This document shows positions 30,092-41,115 of a DNA stretch of 64,000 bases, in pieces (positions within the stretch are counted from its first letter, which is position 1; each line of letters starts with the position of its first letter). The position numbers and the translations under genes were made by a program. The notes below the pieces were generated by a model, which worked only from the letters and a program-made list of their open reading frames with translations, did not search any database and was not told the origin of the DNA. This stretch comes from Serpula lacrymans var. lacrymans S7.9 (Eukaryota; Basidiomycota; Agaricomycetes; Boletales; Serpulaceae): the NCBI RefSeq assembly GCF_000218685.1, contig NW_006763291.1, positions 390,263-454,262 on the forward strand, given 5' to 3'.

Positions 30092-31357
30092 TCAAAAACC
30101 CTCGTCTTCTAATTCTTTCATCGCCTCTGTTCTTTGATCTTCTCCTAACTCCCTCCATATCCTCATGATGTTTTGGACCCTGTCTTCTTCTACCACTGTT
30201 TTGGTGTCATCTTCCGTTTCAATTTGACGTACCTTTCTTTCGGGAGTTTTTCCCTTGTTCCTACAATTCCTTCCTATGTGTCCTTTCTCGTTACATATGA
30301 AGCACCTTCCCTCTTTCCTTCTTGAGTCTTCTTCATCCTTGGTTAATTTTCTGGTGCTGGTGGATGGTCCACTTTTGCGGTTTCTGTCGTTCTGTCTTTC
30401 TTTGTTTCTGGCGCCCCATGCTCCTTCCGAGATAGTGTTGGCACTGATCCAGTTAGCGTCTAGGTTCGCTACTGTGCTCATCCAGTCTTCGATGGTGAGT
30501 AGTTCCTTTCTGGTGAGTGCTCCGCGAAGGAGGGGTGGGCGGATAGCCTTTTGATAAACCATGATCATGGCTTCGTTGTTGATGCCGCTTTTCCCAGCAT
30601 CTAGCATGAATCTTGAGTTAAATGCTACTGCATTTTCTCCTTGTTCCATTTTCATTTTCATCAAGGTGGCCAAGGCCGTTCCTTTGATGTTTGCCGTTCT
30701 GAAACTGGCTGTGAAGTTTTTCATGAAGTCTGCCCATGTGGGGTAGGCATTCTTCTCTTTGTATTCGGTCATCTTGGCTTCGCTCCATGAGGCGGCGTTG
30801 CCGTCCTTCATGTAGTTGAGGGCCACATATACCTTTTTCTTGTCGGAGTTGTAGATGGTGTCATTGATATCAAAGTGTAGATCGGTGGACGATATCCACC
30901 TTTGGGCTTTATCTGGGGTTTCATCAAAGTCATCGATTTTCCCAATCATCGTGGGTTTGGGGGCTGCAGCGTTAGACATGGTGTATGGTGGTGGGATGTG
31001 GGATGGAGCAGGTGTGGCAGGGAGTATCTGTGGAGTGGGAGGTGGTATTGGGTCGCCGCCTGCTGCAAACTCTTCAAAATCATTCTCGTCGTAGAGGTTT
31101 TCTACGGTCACTGGGGGATCGTGTTGTGTAGTGGGCAGTAGCTGTGGGTGGCTTCCTGCGTAGTACTGTAGCCAACGTGTTCTGGCTTTGTAGAAAGCAT
31201 CTGCTTGTTCTCTGGTGTGGAGTCGGGTTACGTCTGGTTGGGGAAAGGGAGGTGGTGCTGCTATCCTTTCTTGTCGGGATGACGTCGGTGGGGTTGCTGT
31301 TTGTGGGTTGTCTGAGCTTCCTCTTGCTCTCTGTGATCTGGTTGTTGGTCGTTGCAA
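30092..31357 (-). CDS. gag: Gag of gypsy D
   Basis: Intact 421-residue Gag. N-terminus RPTTRSQRARGSS, then a Pro-rich stretch, a helical capsid-like core (MIGKIDDFDETPDKAQRWISS to about RPPLLRGAL), a basic linker and the CCHC zinc knuckle CFICNEKGHIGRNC near residue 345. It ends ELEDEGF-stop, with the stop overlapping the slip site. The ATG at 31357 lies 67 nt inside the 5' LTR, giving a very short leader compared with element A (743 nt). Confidence 0.92.
   Translation of the reverse strand: MQRPTTRSQRARGSSDNPQTATPPTSSRQERIAAPPPFPQPDVTRLHTREQADAFYKARTRWLQYYAGSHPQLLPTTQHDPPVTVENLYDENDFEEFAAGGDPIPPPTPQILPATPAPSHIPPPYTMSNAAAPKPTMIGKIDDFDETPDKAQRWISSTDLHFDINDTIYNSDKKKVYVALNYMKDGNAASWSEAKMTEYKEKNAYPTWADFMKNFTASFRTANIKGTALATLMKMKMEQGENAVAFNSRFMLDAGKSGINNEAMIMVYQKAIRPPLLRGALTRKELLTIEDWMSTVANLDANWISANTISEGAWGARNKERQNDRNRKSGPSTSTRKLTKDEEDSRRKEGRCFICNEKGHIGRNCRNKGKTPERKVRQIETEDDTKTVVEEDRVQNIMRIWRELGEDQRTEAMKELEDEGF
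30095..30101 (-). promoter_or_regulatory. -1 frameshift slip site of gypsy D with downstream hairpin
   Basis: G GGT TTT TGA at the gag stop. After six bases (TGAAAC) comes GACGGACTA, a nine-base loop, then TAGTACCGTC, which can pair as a nine-base-pair stem with one bulged A. Spacer and stem sizes match known -1 frameshift stimulators. Confidence 0.75.
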
Positions 31358-31410
31358 CGTCTTGTTGACTTTTTCTTCCCAAACCTAAATAGGTGGGACT
31401 TCTGGTTAGG

Positions 31411-31421
31411 AATACGATTCT
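31411..31421 (-). promoter_or_regulatory. Probable self-priming site of gypsy D
   Basis: Sense AGAATCGTATT, two bases inside the 5' LTR, is complementary in 10 of 11 positions to AATACAATTCT in the LTR (31600-31610), itself about 35 nt downstream of a TATAAAT box. Confidence 0.6.
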
Positions 31422-31423
31422 TT

Positions 31424-31840
31424 TGTTACGCACGAAGTGCTTAACAAAGTCTGAGGGTTTGTTGAGGTTTTTATAGAGAGACTTATCCAAAGACAAGTTT
31501 GAGAACATAGTTCTGAGTGGAGGTCTTCCAACAAGAGTTGGTCTTCTTCTGAGTAGAAGTCTGATCTTAGGAGTCTAGCTTTGTAAGCGTAAACTGCGTA
31601 GAATTGTATTGGAGGATACTACTGCTTGTTACATGGTATTTATAATGAAAAGGAATCGGTGATAGCAGTTAGGTCCTATCTAGGGCAGGTCCGTCTGTTG
31701 AGGACTAAGTACTATAATAGGTACTGTGAATGCAAGAGGAACGGAAGTGTACGTGAAGGAAATGAGTCATTGGTCCGATGATATAACCAATGAGTAAAAA
31801 GAAATGAGTAGTCCTCAAATGTCCAATAGAGATCGTAACA
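31424..31840 (-). repeat. 5' LTR of gypsy D
   Basis: 417 bp, same ends as the left LTR, several substitutions apart. Carries the TATAAAT box and the start region that pairs with the primer site. Confidence 0.9.
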
Positions 31841-31845
31841 AGTAG

Positions 31846-34800
31846 ACAGTTAAGGCCTTACTTTGATTGCAGCTGCTAACCAGGCCCTGCCCTTTCTAGA
31901 CCACTTTTCAAACATTTCTTGAAAGAAAACCTCTTGCTTGTCCTTGCCACAATATTTGGCACTTTTACCATCAACAGCTGATGTTTTAAAAATGGCTTTA
32001 CTGATCTCGCTTGCAATGGCTGATCGAGATGGATTTTTTGTGTCGTTTACATCAGGAAATCACAATTTACTTAAACTGTCCTTATTACAGCCTTAAGGTG
32101 GCTTATACCCACAAATCCAGTAAGGCAAATCAGAAAGTCTAATTTCTTATTTTCAGCTTAAATATGTCTTAAAAGTGTCTGAAAGGGCATGAGAAAATAA
32201 TAATAATAATAACTTGACTTGATTTGTGTCATGGTATCAGCCACTTAACTTGTCACATGACATGATTAATACACAAGTACACCATACCACTATATCATGG
32301 CAGCTCATATAAATACATGTTTATCAACTTATATATAAGGGACATGAGTAAAAACTGCAAAAATTTGTAAAGTCCTTAATCCTTATGCAGCTATTGAGCT
32401 AACTGGTCAAGTACACTCATTTTTTTGAAGTCAATAATAATTCCACTTGCATTATTATGGCAGATTTAGTGCTAGATTTATTTTTTAAGATAATTGATTT
32501 TACCTTGACAAGCTTACTTATTTTAACCAAGTCTTAACCATCTTGGTAACCTTATGTGGCTTGAAAATCATGAATAAGTCCAGTAAGGCCTCAAAGTAAA
32601 TCTGTGATTTGCTGATGTACTATAGCAGCTAATTACCTAAAAATAAGGTCAGCACAAGCACCAATCAGCAATATTGTAAAAGTCTACTCACCGCATCATG
32701 AAATGGAACACATCAAGTACAATGTGCATTCCTGGAAGAATACTCTGAATAGCCCCCTACACATGACAGCAATTATCTGCTACTATCATTTTTGGTAGGT
32801 CCACTCCTAGCTTTTTGAAGCAAACTTTGAGGCCATTCAATGATTCCTGTATTTTGGCATTTGCTTGAGACTGACAGAGCTTCTGTTTTTTGTCAGGTGT
32901 TTTAGTTACTCAAGAAAACTTACGAAAGCTTAACTAGGTTAGTATCTCATTCCGTTCATTAATAATTTTCAATAAACATTCTTTCATCAGCTTTGTTTGG
33001 TCCCCACTTGTACTGACAACTGACATTTTCCCAGCAGACTTAAATGTATTTTCAAGAGACAAACAGGCACCTGCAGATGTCATTTTCTAGTCAGTAATGA
33101 TACAATACATTGTCACACATGAAATGGCCCCAAAATTAGAACATGCATTCACCTGTAAGTGTCTGTTTTGCTTCTTTTCCCTAACATGTTTGACAGATGT
33201 AAGATATATGTCAGTAATCAAGTCCTCAGTGATGGTTTTGTTGTTGTATTCCTTGTTGGAGCTTGGTGCTGATAGACCCTCAATATGACTGCATAAAGAG
33301 AAGTAGGTAGCACAACTACACCGCTTTGCATAGCTTTGCAGGTACTCCTTGACACACTGATTATACTGAAGAACATGAAGTTCTGCAAGAAAATAGGTGT
33401 GTAAAATAAATTAGCACAAATTGTTTGGACTGATGTTTGATGCTCTCTGTAAGTCCAGATGATGTTGTTAATGGACAAAGCTCAAAAATTAAATCATACA
33501 GCTCTCAGGTTACACCACATTGTTTAAAGAAAATGAGAATGGATTCTTGTAACAAAAATATGAGTACTTTGCCTTGTTTAACAAAAAAAAAGCTATACTT
33601 ATGTGGTATTTTCCAATATTCCCACTTTTCCCAGTAGATATGACTGGTTGTGGCAATACAATAGCTGATACCAGTGCCTTCATTCTTTTTCCTCCTGTCT
33701 CGTCCTTTACACACCTTACATCAAAGTCTGTACCCATTGCTATTTTCCCAAGTTGCAAACCATGCATATCTCTAGGGCCTGTAGATGTCCAGCCACTCCA
33801 AGCAACCTGATCACTCAATAAGCATTTGGGGCATTCCTCTAGGTTGTCATAATAGAATAGATGGTCAACATTTAGTGGTTTGAGGTAAGTTAGTTTTGGC
33901 TTGATTACTGGTTGGAATTGACATTTCTCAAGATAGAAATATGTTGGTAGGATAAATGTTGGGCCATACAAAGGTATGGTTGACTTTATGTTTGATGGTA
34001 CCACTCTGTTTATTGACTTTTGGTTTCCATGGACCTTTGTGGTCTTGTAAATGTGGTCTACATATTCAACAATATTTGCCTCCCAGTAGAGCTGAGCAAG
34101 CTGGGAACTGCTTGTTGGAATAGGATGGCTCTAAGTCCATGTTTTCACTTAGCGCTCAACCTTTTCTTACACAGTAAGGCTCTCAGCCAGCATATTCAAT
34201 TTTTCATTATACGCACTACTGAATTCCACTTTGCATCAAATACAGCTCTTTTGTTTCAAGGGAAAGTGTTGTGGATAAGAGACTTTATGACTTCTGGCTC
34301 AAAGGCAGTCATTTTTGTGTATGTATGCCAAAGGAATGGGATAGGAGACACTTTGGTATGTGCCCCTTTTTATAAATCCTATTCTCCTATCCAACCAATA
34401 TCCCCATGCAGCCATTCAACACTATCACAGTGAAACTATTCTTTTTCAGCTGGTGAACTACTAATAAAAGCTAGTAGGAATAAATTTTGTATTAGTACAT
34501 AGTGGCTACAACATGTACAATACAGAGATAGCAAAATGAAAAATATAAAGAAGATGTTTCAGAAGTACTACTACAGTACTTAAATATGTAGGAACTGGGC
34601 CCCTACAAGTTTGTGGCCATGAACGCCTAGCCCCTCCTATAAGCTAGATGACACCTGAACAGGTCTAGATAATGGAACATTGTTTAGGGTGGCAGGTGGG
34701 CCATGGAAACCATCTGAATTTAACACTGGAAGTTTTCCTGCAGGAGAAGACTACATGCAAAAAAAGCAATAAAAATCAATTAAAAAATGTAAATGGCTGA

Positions 34801-34922
34801 ATGAAATAAAACACTACCCCATCAGCTTCATACAAACCACAGGAGACTTGTAGTAGATCTGTTATACACCCAGAATACCTTGAGGTAAACTCAGAGATAA
34901 TAGTGTCATCCCCAGCTTGAAG
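31846..34922 (-). pseudogene. Decayed DNA-transposon gene, N-terminal and catalytic segment
   Basis: The minus strand, read from high to low coordinate, gives a multi-exon gene. 33510-34004 has a zinc-type N-terminal domain (LEECPKCLLS, AWSGWTSTGPRDMHGL, FDVRCV). 33140-33385 has VLQYNQCVKEYLQSYAKRCSC. 32690-33060 has a DDE-like core: SLENTFKSAGKMSVVS, then MIVADNCCHV and IVLDVFHFMMR. 31860-32045 has NPSRSAIASEISKAIFKT and AWLAAAIKV. Frameshifts and stops occur at 32940 and in CHV-stop-GAI. The first expected Asp is Glu (LENTFK). I take it as a cut-and-paste transposase of a multicopy Agaricomycete family; the superfamily is not certain. Confidence 0.65.
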
Positions 34923-35130
34923 TGTTATAATACACAATTTTGGACCTTTAAATTTCATTCTCCACTTTAACTTTCTTTTGTAACCTTCATACACTGTGCC
35001 ATGTGGCACTTTTCATTTTTTTCAAACACCACTTTCTTGTGCTGCACTGCTTTCCTTTATTCTTAGCTACAAGTCTCTCATGCAGTGAAGCTGGTCACAC
35101 AGGCTGCACCCTATGACATTGTCAGCCACT
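34923..35130 (+). repeat. Family S LTR, 5' fragment
   Basis: TGTTATAATACACAATTTTGGACC to GTCAGCCACT, matching the first half of the family S LTR. The second half is missing. Confidence 0.8.
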
Positions 35131-35450
35131 TGCAGTGAATAGGATGCTCTACACATAGAGATAATCCCACCTCAACTGTTGTAGGATGCACGTGAGAATT
35201 TTCCCTTATGGGTGGGAAAGTCCTTCCTCTCCTGATGTTGGATTTTCCCATACTTACTTGTTCTCCTGATAATATTACACTTCAGTCTATCATTCAAAGA
35301 CAGGTGAGGATATTCTTATACACACATTAATAATACATGACACTGAAAGTACTATAGTCTTTCAATTCTTATTCTAGGTATATCAATATATCACAGTCTA
35401 TCATTCAAAGACTGAGTCTTTTAATTCTTATTCTAGTCTTATAACTTTGT
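35131..35450 (+). other. Upstream region of the copia remnant
   Basis: No gene. It contains a repeated stretch (CAGTCTATCATTCAAAGAC at 35284 and 35396; TTAATTCTTATTCTAG-like at 35368 and 35421). It ends GTCAGGTTATGAGCCC, which may be the primer site of the copia element. A 5' LTR is possible, but no 3' partner was found. Confidence 0.35.
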
Positions 35451-38400
35451 CAGGTTATGAGCCCTGCCAGCTCTGACATGTCATCCCAAGAATCCTCAAG
35501 AACCAATATTCCTAAACTAGATGATAAAGGAACCAATTGATCAACCTACAAACTTAGACTTGAATCTATCATCAAGGAAAAAGGACTTGTTAGGTTTCTT
35601 GAAGGGAAAAGCCACACCACCAAGAGAGTTCAGCTTAGACTCTAATAAGCAACCACTTAACAAGAATGGAAAACCTGCTACCGAAGATGACATAGAAGAG
35701 CTAGAGGAGCAAAAAAATGTGTTTTGACAACAAATTTCCAAAACACAACAGCTCATCATCAACTTTGTATCAGACTCTATGTTAAATAGACTGAAAGCCA
35801 CCTCAAAAATGACAAAACCACATATTATGTGGCAAAAACTCTGCAAACTACACAAGGGAAAAGGTGATATGATACAACTCAATATGTGGAGAAAGATAAT
35901 GAGGTTAGAAGTGTCAGAGAGAGCACAGACATAACTAAACACATCAACAAGATGCTCAAGCTCAGATTGGACCTCGCTGGCATGGGAGGCTCCATAGGAG
36001 ACCCCCAATTTGCTGCTATGATCATATCATCATTGCCTGATAGCTACCGCCCTATGCTTTTGGCCATTATAGCCAGTTCACAACAATTCAAAACAGCCCT
36101 CACCCCAGAGGACATAATAGCACATATCCTTGAGAAAGCAGATTATCAAATATCACGCACTGGATATCAAGACCCGGAATCAGCCCTCACTGCTAAAACC
36201 AAAGAAAAGAAAATTCAAAGAACAAGCAAAAGCACCCCATATAGGCACAATGCAGAATGCTACAAATGCGGGAAAAAAAGGCTACTATGCTAGCAAACAT
36301 AGAGACCATGATGATACCTCTGATAAACCAAATCACTGGAAGGAGAAGGGAAAAATGCATGCCAAAGCGGCCAAAGTAGACAAGTTATCTGATGACAACA
36401 ACTTCTATGCATTAATAGCATCAGACTCCAATGCAAACAACATCACCCACTGGGAAACTTCTTTTGAACGACCCACGGTTGTTGACTCCAGCACAAGCAA
36501 GCACTTTTGCCCTTTCAAAAACATGTTCCTCATTTTCTTCCCTACCAAACCTGAAAACATTGAGATAGCCAGTGGACCTCCATTGGAAGCCTTGGGACGA
36601 GGGGATATAATGATCTGACTACCTAATAGTAGTAAGCACTCCACAATTGTCCTAAAAGATGTAATATACGCACCTCAAATGTCAAATATACTGATATCTA
36701 CCAATTAAATTGACAAGGCTGGGTAATCTGTCCACATCAAAGGAGGTTTGTATTGACTCCTATTGCCGAGCCCCAAACACCACATAGTTGCTTGCATCCC
36801 AAGTAAGAAGGGTTTATATCAGATCACTGATACAACCCCTCTGCGTGATATCTTTACGCATTTTGGCGGCACTGCAATGACGGCAAAAGTTGTCATAAAC
36901 CATATACCCAAGCCAAATCATATGGTGAACACATTCACTCAGATATCTGGGGACCAGCTTCAGTACAGGACATGAAAGGAAAGAAATACATGATCACCTT
37001 TACTGATGACTTTTCTCAAGAGGTACATGTCCGGTTTATCTCCAGTAAGAATAAAATGTTATCCAATTATGTCCTTTTTTGAAATGTGGTTGAAAATGCA
37101 GAAAGACAATGCCAAAATTAAAATATTATGTTCAGACTGAGGAGGCAAATATACTAGCAACAAGTTTAATAAGCACTAAAAACAACAGGGAACAATACAA
37201 AAACTTACCGTTCATGACTCCCCACAACAAAATGGAGTCTCTGAACAACTAAACCGCACGCTGATAGAACATGCAAGAGCAATGCTCATATCATCTCGTC
37301 TCCCTAAGTACCTGTGGACAGAAACTATAAAACACCTCGTCTGGCTTAAAAATCAATCCCCAACTTGTGCCCTTGACAGTAAAACCCCATATGAGATGTT
37401 GAGAGGATCAAAACCCGACCTCACAGACCTACGTGAATTTGGCTGTGAAGGATACATTAAAGATCTATCAGTGGGGAAACTCGACTCACGAGCCCGCAAA
37501 GCAAATTTTGTGGGTTACAATGCTCAGAGCAAAGGATACCATATGTATTGGCCTGACAAATGAATAATCAGTATAGAACGGAACATAAAATTTCCACCAC
37601 CAACTTGGCCACTTACCTATACCACCACAATATCCAACGGCATCCAAACCATCAAATCCCCATTGATCAAATCCTCAACCACCAAAGCTTCTACCTTAAT
37701 GTCACTGAACCTACCTACAAAAATGGTACATATCAGCGAAAGAACCAAGTCACAAGAAACAAACCACTCACCGGAAAAGAACACAAGGCTGATTCGAACA
37801 ACAGGCACTAAACCATAGCCATAGAGGATGAAATGAGGCAACTTAAACTCCAAACATGGGAACTTGCCACTCCACCCTCAGGATCAAACATAATTGGAAG
37901 CCATTTTGTCACTAAGATAAAATGTGATGAAAAAGGGCAGATCCTGAAATACAAAGTAAGACTTGTAGCTGATGGCCATTGCCAAAAATATGGCATCAAT
38001 TATCTTGGAACCTACTCTGCAGTTGCAAGGCTCAGCTCACATTGAATTGTCCTCGCACATGCAATCTCTAAAGACTGGGAAATAGAGGACATAAAAAGTG
38101 CTTACCTCAATGCTAACCTAGATGAACATGTCTACATGCGGCTCCCCAATAATACCTTGGACAACAACCTGAATGGCAAAACTGTCAAACTTAACAAAAG
38201 CATTTACGGCCTAAAGCAAGCTGGTGTTAAGTGGTACAGCCGACTGAACAAATTGTTCATGCACCTGGGTTTCCACTGATCGGAATACAATCATGCCATA
38301 TACATAAGATGAGGAAACAACACAGACATGATTGTTGCAGTATTGGTAGACGACATGTCAATCACAGCCAAAACAAAAGACATAATATCTACCTTCAAAT

Positions 38401-38915
38401 CTTGCCTACAAACATGAATACAAAATAAGTGATCTGGGAGACATCAAATGGTTGTTAGGCTTTGAAATAAAATGTAACAGGAAAAAAAGCACCATTTCAC
38501 TCAACCAAATGGCATACATAGACTCTATTCTTGAACATTTTGGTCTTCAAGATAACCTCTCAATATGCCAGTGGAACCAAGTATGATCCTGTCAAAAGAT
38601 AAGATGCCTACAACAGAGAAAACACAACACCAAATGAACAATGTACCTTATTGCGTGGCCATTGGTAAACTGATATACCTATCACTAGGTACCAGACCCA
38701 ATATCACATTCTCTGTATCCATCCTATCCCAGTTTTCACACAATCCTGCCCCCATCCACTGGGAGGCTGTAAAACAAACTATAAGATACATAAAAGGAAT
38801 GAAACATAAAACACTCACTCTAGGCGGGAACACCAATGGACTCCTTGGATTTTTGAACAGTGATTGGGCATCACAGCCTCATCTCCATTCAATATCCGGC
38901 TATGTTTTATTTTGA
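35451..38915 (+). pseudogene. Decayed Ty1/copia gag-pol
   Basis: Plus-strand copia order, broken by many stops and frameshifts. A UBN2-type Gag (35521-36290, LRLDLAGMGGSIGDPQFAAMIISSLPDSYRP) has a partial zinc knuckle, CYKCGKK. Then a protease-like stretch (36470-36620, TVVDSSTSKHFCPFKN), GAG-pre-integrase (36763-36975), integrase (37210-37563, QNGVSEQLNRTLIEHARAML, FGCEGYIKDLSVGKLDSRA), reverse transcriptase (37833-38420, GSHFVTKIKCDEKGQILKYKVRLVADG, IYGLKQAG, LVDDM) and the RNase H region (38565-38915, LIYLSLGTRPNITFSVSILSQFS). Clearly copia rather than gypsy because integrase precedes RT. Dead. Confidence 0.88.
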
Positions 38916-39081
38916 ACAGTAAGACTTTGGTGCCAGACCAGTGTTGAGCTTTTGCTAGCCAGCAGAAACAAAGTGTGAGCCCCAATCCTGCAGGTGAGCT
39001 CCTCAGGATGAGGTGCTAGAGAGATCAAAAACAAACATTACACGGCCCCCAGTGTCAAGGGGAGTACCTTAGCTCAACAGT

Positions 39082-39264
39082 GGTGTGGAACCATTGTTGG
39101 TTAGAAAATTGTATGCAAGCTTCTTCTTTGCGTTGTTCTGACCAGGCAGGGCACTTGCCTCCGTCAAACTGGAGAAGGGTTGACAGCTTAACAAGCAGAC
39201 CACCCCCTGAGAACCATTTGGACCAGGGTTTATCAGATTACCTTTTACATAAACTTTCAAATAC
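39082..39264 (+). other. Conserved leader block of a gypsy remnant
   Basis: GGTGTGGAACCATTG to TACATAAACTTTC. It aligns with the leader of gypsy A (7996-8181, minus strand) over about 180 bp. It precedes a gypsy gag start. Confidence 0.6.
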
Positions 39265-39332
39265 CATAGTGTGGATAGTCGGAGATTGAGATCCAATATC
39301 CAGCTAAGAAGAGGTTGATCCGCAGATAGCAA

Positions 39333-39625
39333 GTGGGGACCCCCAGTTACCTTTTTTTTACTTTACCAAGAGAACAAGTTGCTATATTGGTGCAAGGACA
39401 AATGGTGGATGTAAATGCTGTTCTTTACCAAATGCGGGAGAACATTACAAATCTCACCGCACAGCTCAAGGAACTCCAGGCTGCTCAGAGCACTGGGACT
39501 GTTGAGTGGAAATTCAACAAGAAAGTTGAGATTGTTGCTGACCCCGGCACTTTTGAGGGAGACTGGGCTAAATTCACCAAGTGGTAGATTAAGCTCCAAA
39601 TCTGGATCAAGGTGAACTGGGGCGC
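39333..39625 (+). pseudogene. gag: Gypsy gag N-terminal fragment
   Basis: MVDVNAVLYQMRENITNLTAQLKELQ (coiled-coil-like), then VEIVADPGTFEGDWAKFTKW, a stop, then IKLQIWIKVNW. This is a typical gypsy capsid start. It is cut at 39626 by a family E fragment. Confidence 0.75.
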
Positions 39626-39885
39626 TGTTGATGATGAGAGTTGTAGTTAAAAATCCACACACAAAACAAACTAACACACAATCCTCCCAGATTCCACGGA
39701 ACTTGTGTATGGGCTCATAGAACAGTGGAGTGGTCTGGTTGTCTGTGGGGCGGTACGTATGATGATCCTTCAAAGTAAAACCCAGAGATGTATGGGTGTG
39801 GGTTTTGAGGAGGAGGGATAGTTGAACTACAGAGGATAGGGGCTTAATGACGAGTATGGACAAGCACTACCTTGCTAATTATTGT
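39626..39885 (-). repeat. Family E LTR, end fragment
   Basis: Begins TGTTGATGATGAG, the 3' end of the family E LTR in inverse orientation, and continues to about TTGCTAATTA. The rest is missing. Confidence 0.75.
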
Positions 39886-40118
39886 TACAATTGACATACC
39901 AGCACCTACTTATGCTTCACCTTTTTGTACTTTTACTTTTACTTTTTCCAAGTCACATGACCAGTGTCTAGGCTCACCATGTGACTGGTCACATGCTGAA
40001 CGACAGACTTTAAACTTTATTTACAACTGTACAGTACCTCATGTATTTCAGTATATATACAACAGCAATACATGGGGAAAGACTCAGCGAGTCCTCCTGT
40101 TGTCTACCAGCAACTAAC
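39886..40118 (+). repeat. Family S-like LTR, divergent
   Basis: TGTTACAATTGACATACC near the left end, a TATATATACA box at about 40052 and GACTCAGCGAGTCCTCCTGTTGT, matching the promoter-proximal half of family S. The left half is divergent. Confidence 0.5.
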
Positions 40119-40979
40119 TTGTTGAAACCAAATGAGCATGAGCTGCACACTTCTGCCTATCCTAAGAAAGTTCAAGCTATATTGAATTGGCCAGAAAATA
40201 CTCACATTAAAGGAGTTAGGGCCTTCCTTGGCTTAGGCAACTTCTACCAAAGGTTTGTTGAAAACTTTGCAAAGATGATGAGATTGTTGAACGATCTCAC
40301 AAAAAAGGATGTTGTTTGGCACTCAAGAAGCTTTTGATAATCTTAAACAGGCATTTACAACAGCACCCATATTAGCATTTCCCGGATTAGATACAGAGTT
40401 CTGGCTAGAAACTGACTCTTCTGATTTTGCTGGGGCTGTTTTGTCAATCAAATGCCCTAATGACCTTTGGAGGCCTTGTGCCTATTTATTGCATAGTTTG
40501 TTGCCTACAGAGCACAACTATCAAATATATGACAAGGAGATGCTAGCCATTATTAGAGCACTAAAGCACTGGCAGCATTATTTAGAAGATGCTAGGCACC
40601 ATTTTGAAATCTGGAGTAATTTATAATGGCTTGGAACTTGAACCAAAAACCCAATGTGGTGGAGCTGGAACTCCCAAAATGAATGAGAGTAGTACCCACG
40701 GTCAATATTAGCCGTGTGAAACCCTACAAAGGGCCGCTGCCAGGACAGAGTGTAGACTGGCCCGGACTGGTTGTGTTCACCCAGGAAGGTGAAGAAGAAA
40801 TTAAAGTTGAACGGGTGGTGAATGGACACTTGAAGCATGGACAATTAGGGTTCCTAGTCTAATGGAAAGGCTATACAAGGACAGAATGTGGGAACCAGAA
40901 GCCCATCTGGACAATTCCCAGGATGCTGTTTCAGAATTTTATTCTAAGAATCCCTTGGCTCCTAGGAAGCCTAGAAGCA
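40119..40979 (+). pseudogene. pol: Gypsy pol fragment (RT end, RNase H, chromodomain)
   Basis: Reads ILNWPENTHIKGVRAFLGLGNFYQRF, a frameshift near 40320, then AFDNLKQAFTTAPILAFPGLDTEFWLETDSSDF and YQIYDKEMLAIIRALKHWQHYL. It then jumps to VKPYKGPLPG and the chromodomain-like EIKVERVVNG, VxWKGY and WEPEAHLDNSQ. The integrase core is deleted between about 40620 and 40640. Confidence 0.85.
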
Positions 40980-41114
40980 TAGTTTTCACACACTGTGCCA
41001 TACAGTACTTTCTATTCTGTTCAAACTCCACTTTCTCGTGCTGCACTGCTTTTCTTTATTCTTAGCTACAAGCCTCTCACGCAGTGGAGCTGTTCACACA
41101 GACTGCACCCTATA
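40980..41114 (+). repeat. Family S LTR, inner fragment
   Basis: GTTTTCACACACTGTGCC to ACTGCACCCTATAA, matching the second quarter of the family S LTR. Confidence 0.75.
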
Positions 41115-41115
41115 A

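Larger units (their letters stand above)
25294..30101 (-). pseudogene. pol: Pol of gypsy D, inactivated
   Basis: Read on the minus strand from the slip site. Protease with ALIDSGATDNFMD (about 29950), TAG at 29607-29609, TGA at 29412-29414. The long RT-RNase H part (29387-27819) has YMDD intact, TDHKNLTYW and ALSRRPDLY. A frameshift near 27900 separates it from the integrase (27822 to about 26857) with CATCQQAK, IDFITDLP, SDRGPQF and DGQTERSNQE all intact. The frame is cut after LLTPYT by family E copy E3; beyond it, at 25403-25310, it resumes as ETNTHGPNFIRPPPDL and the chromodomain start EYEVESIL, then is lost. The RT and IN cores would be functional if joined, but the element is dead as it stands. 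Confidence 0.92.
22047..31840 (-). mobile_element. Degenerate Ty3/gypsy retrotransposon D
   Basis: Flanked by AGTAG (22042-22046, 31841-31845), with two 417-bp LTRs (22047-22463, 31424-31840) that differ at several positions. Minus-strand order: LTR, self-priming site, intact gag, slip site, pol, third reading frame, AAGGGGGTAA tract, LTR. Pol is disabled by two in-frame stops, a frameshift and a family E LTR. A second family E copy, with part of its internal region, separates the chromodomain from the third frame. Confidence 0.93.

Noticed and set aside
35281..35450. CRISPR-like or satellite array from repeated CAGTCTATCATTCAAAGAC
   Set aside because: Only two copies with irregular spacing in a eukaryotic retroelement leader; not an array.
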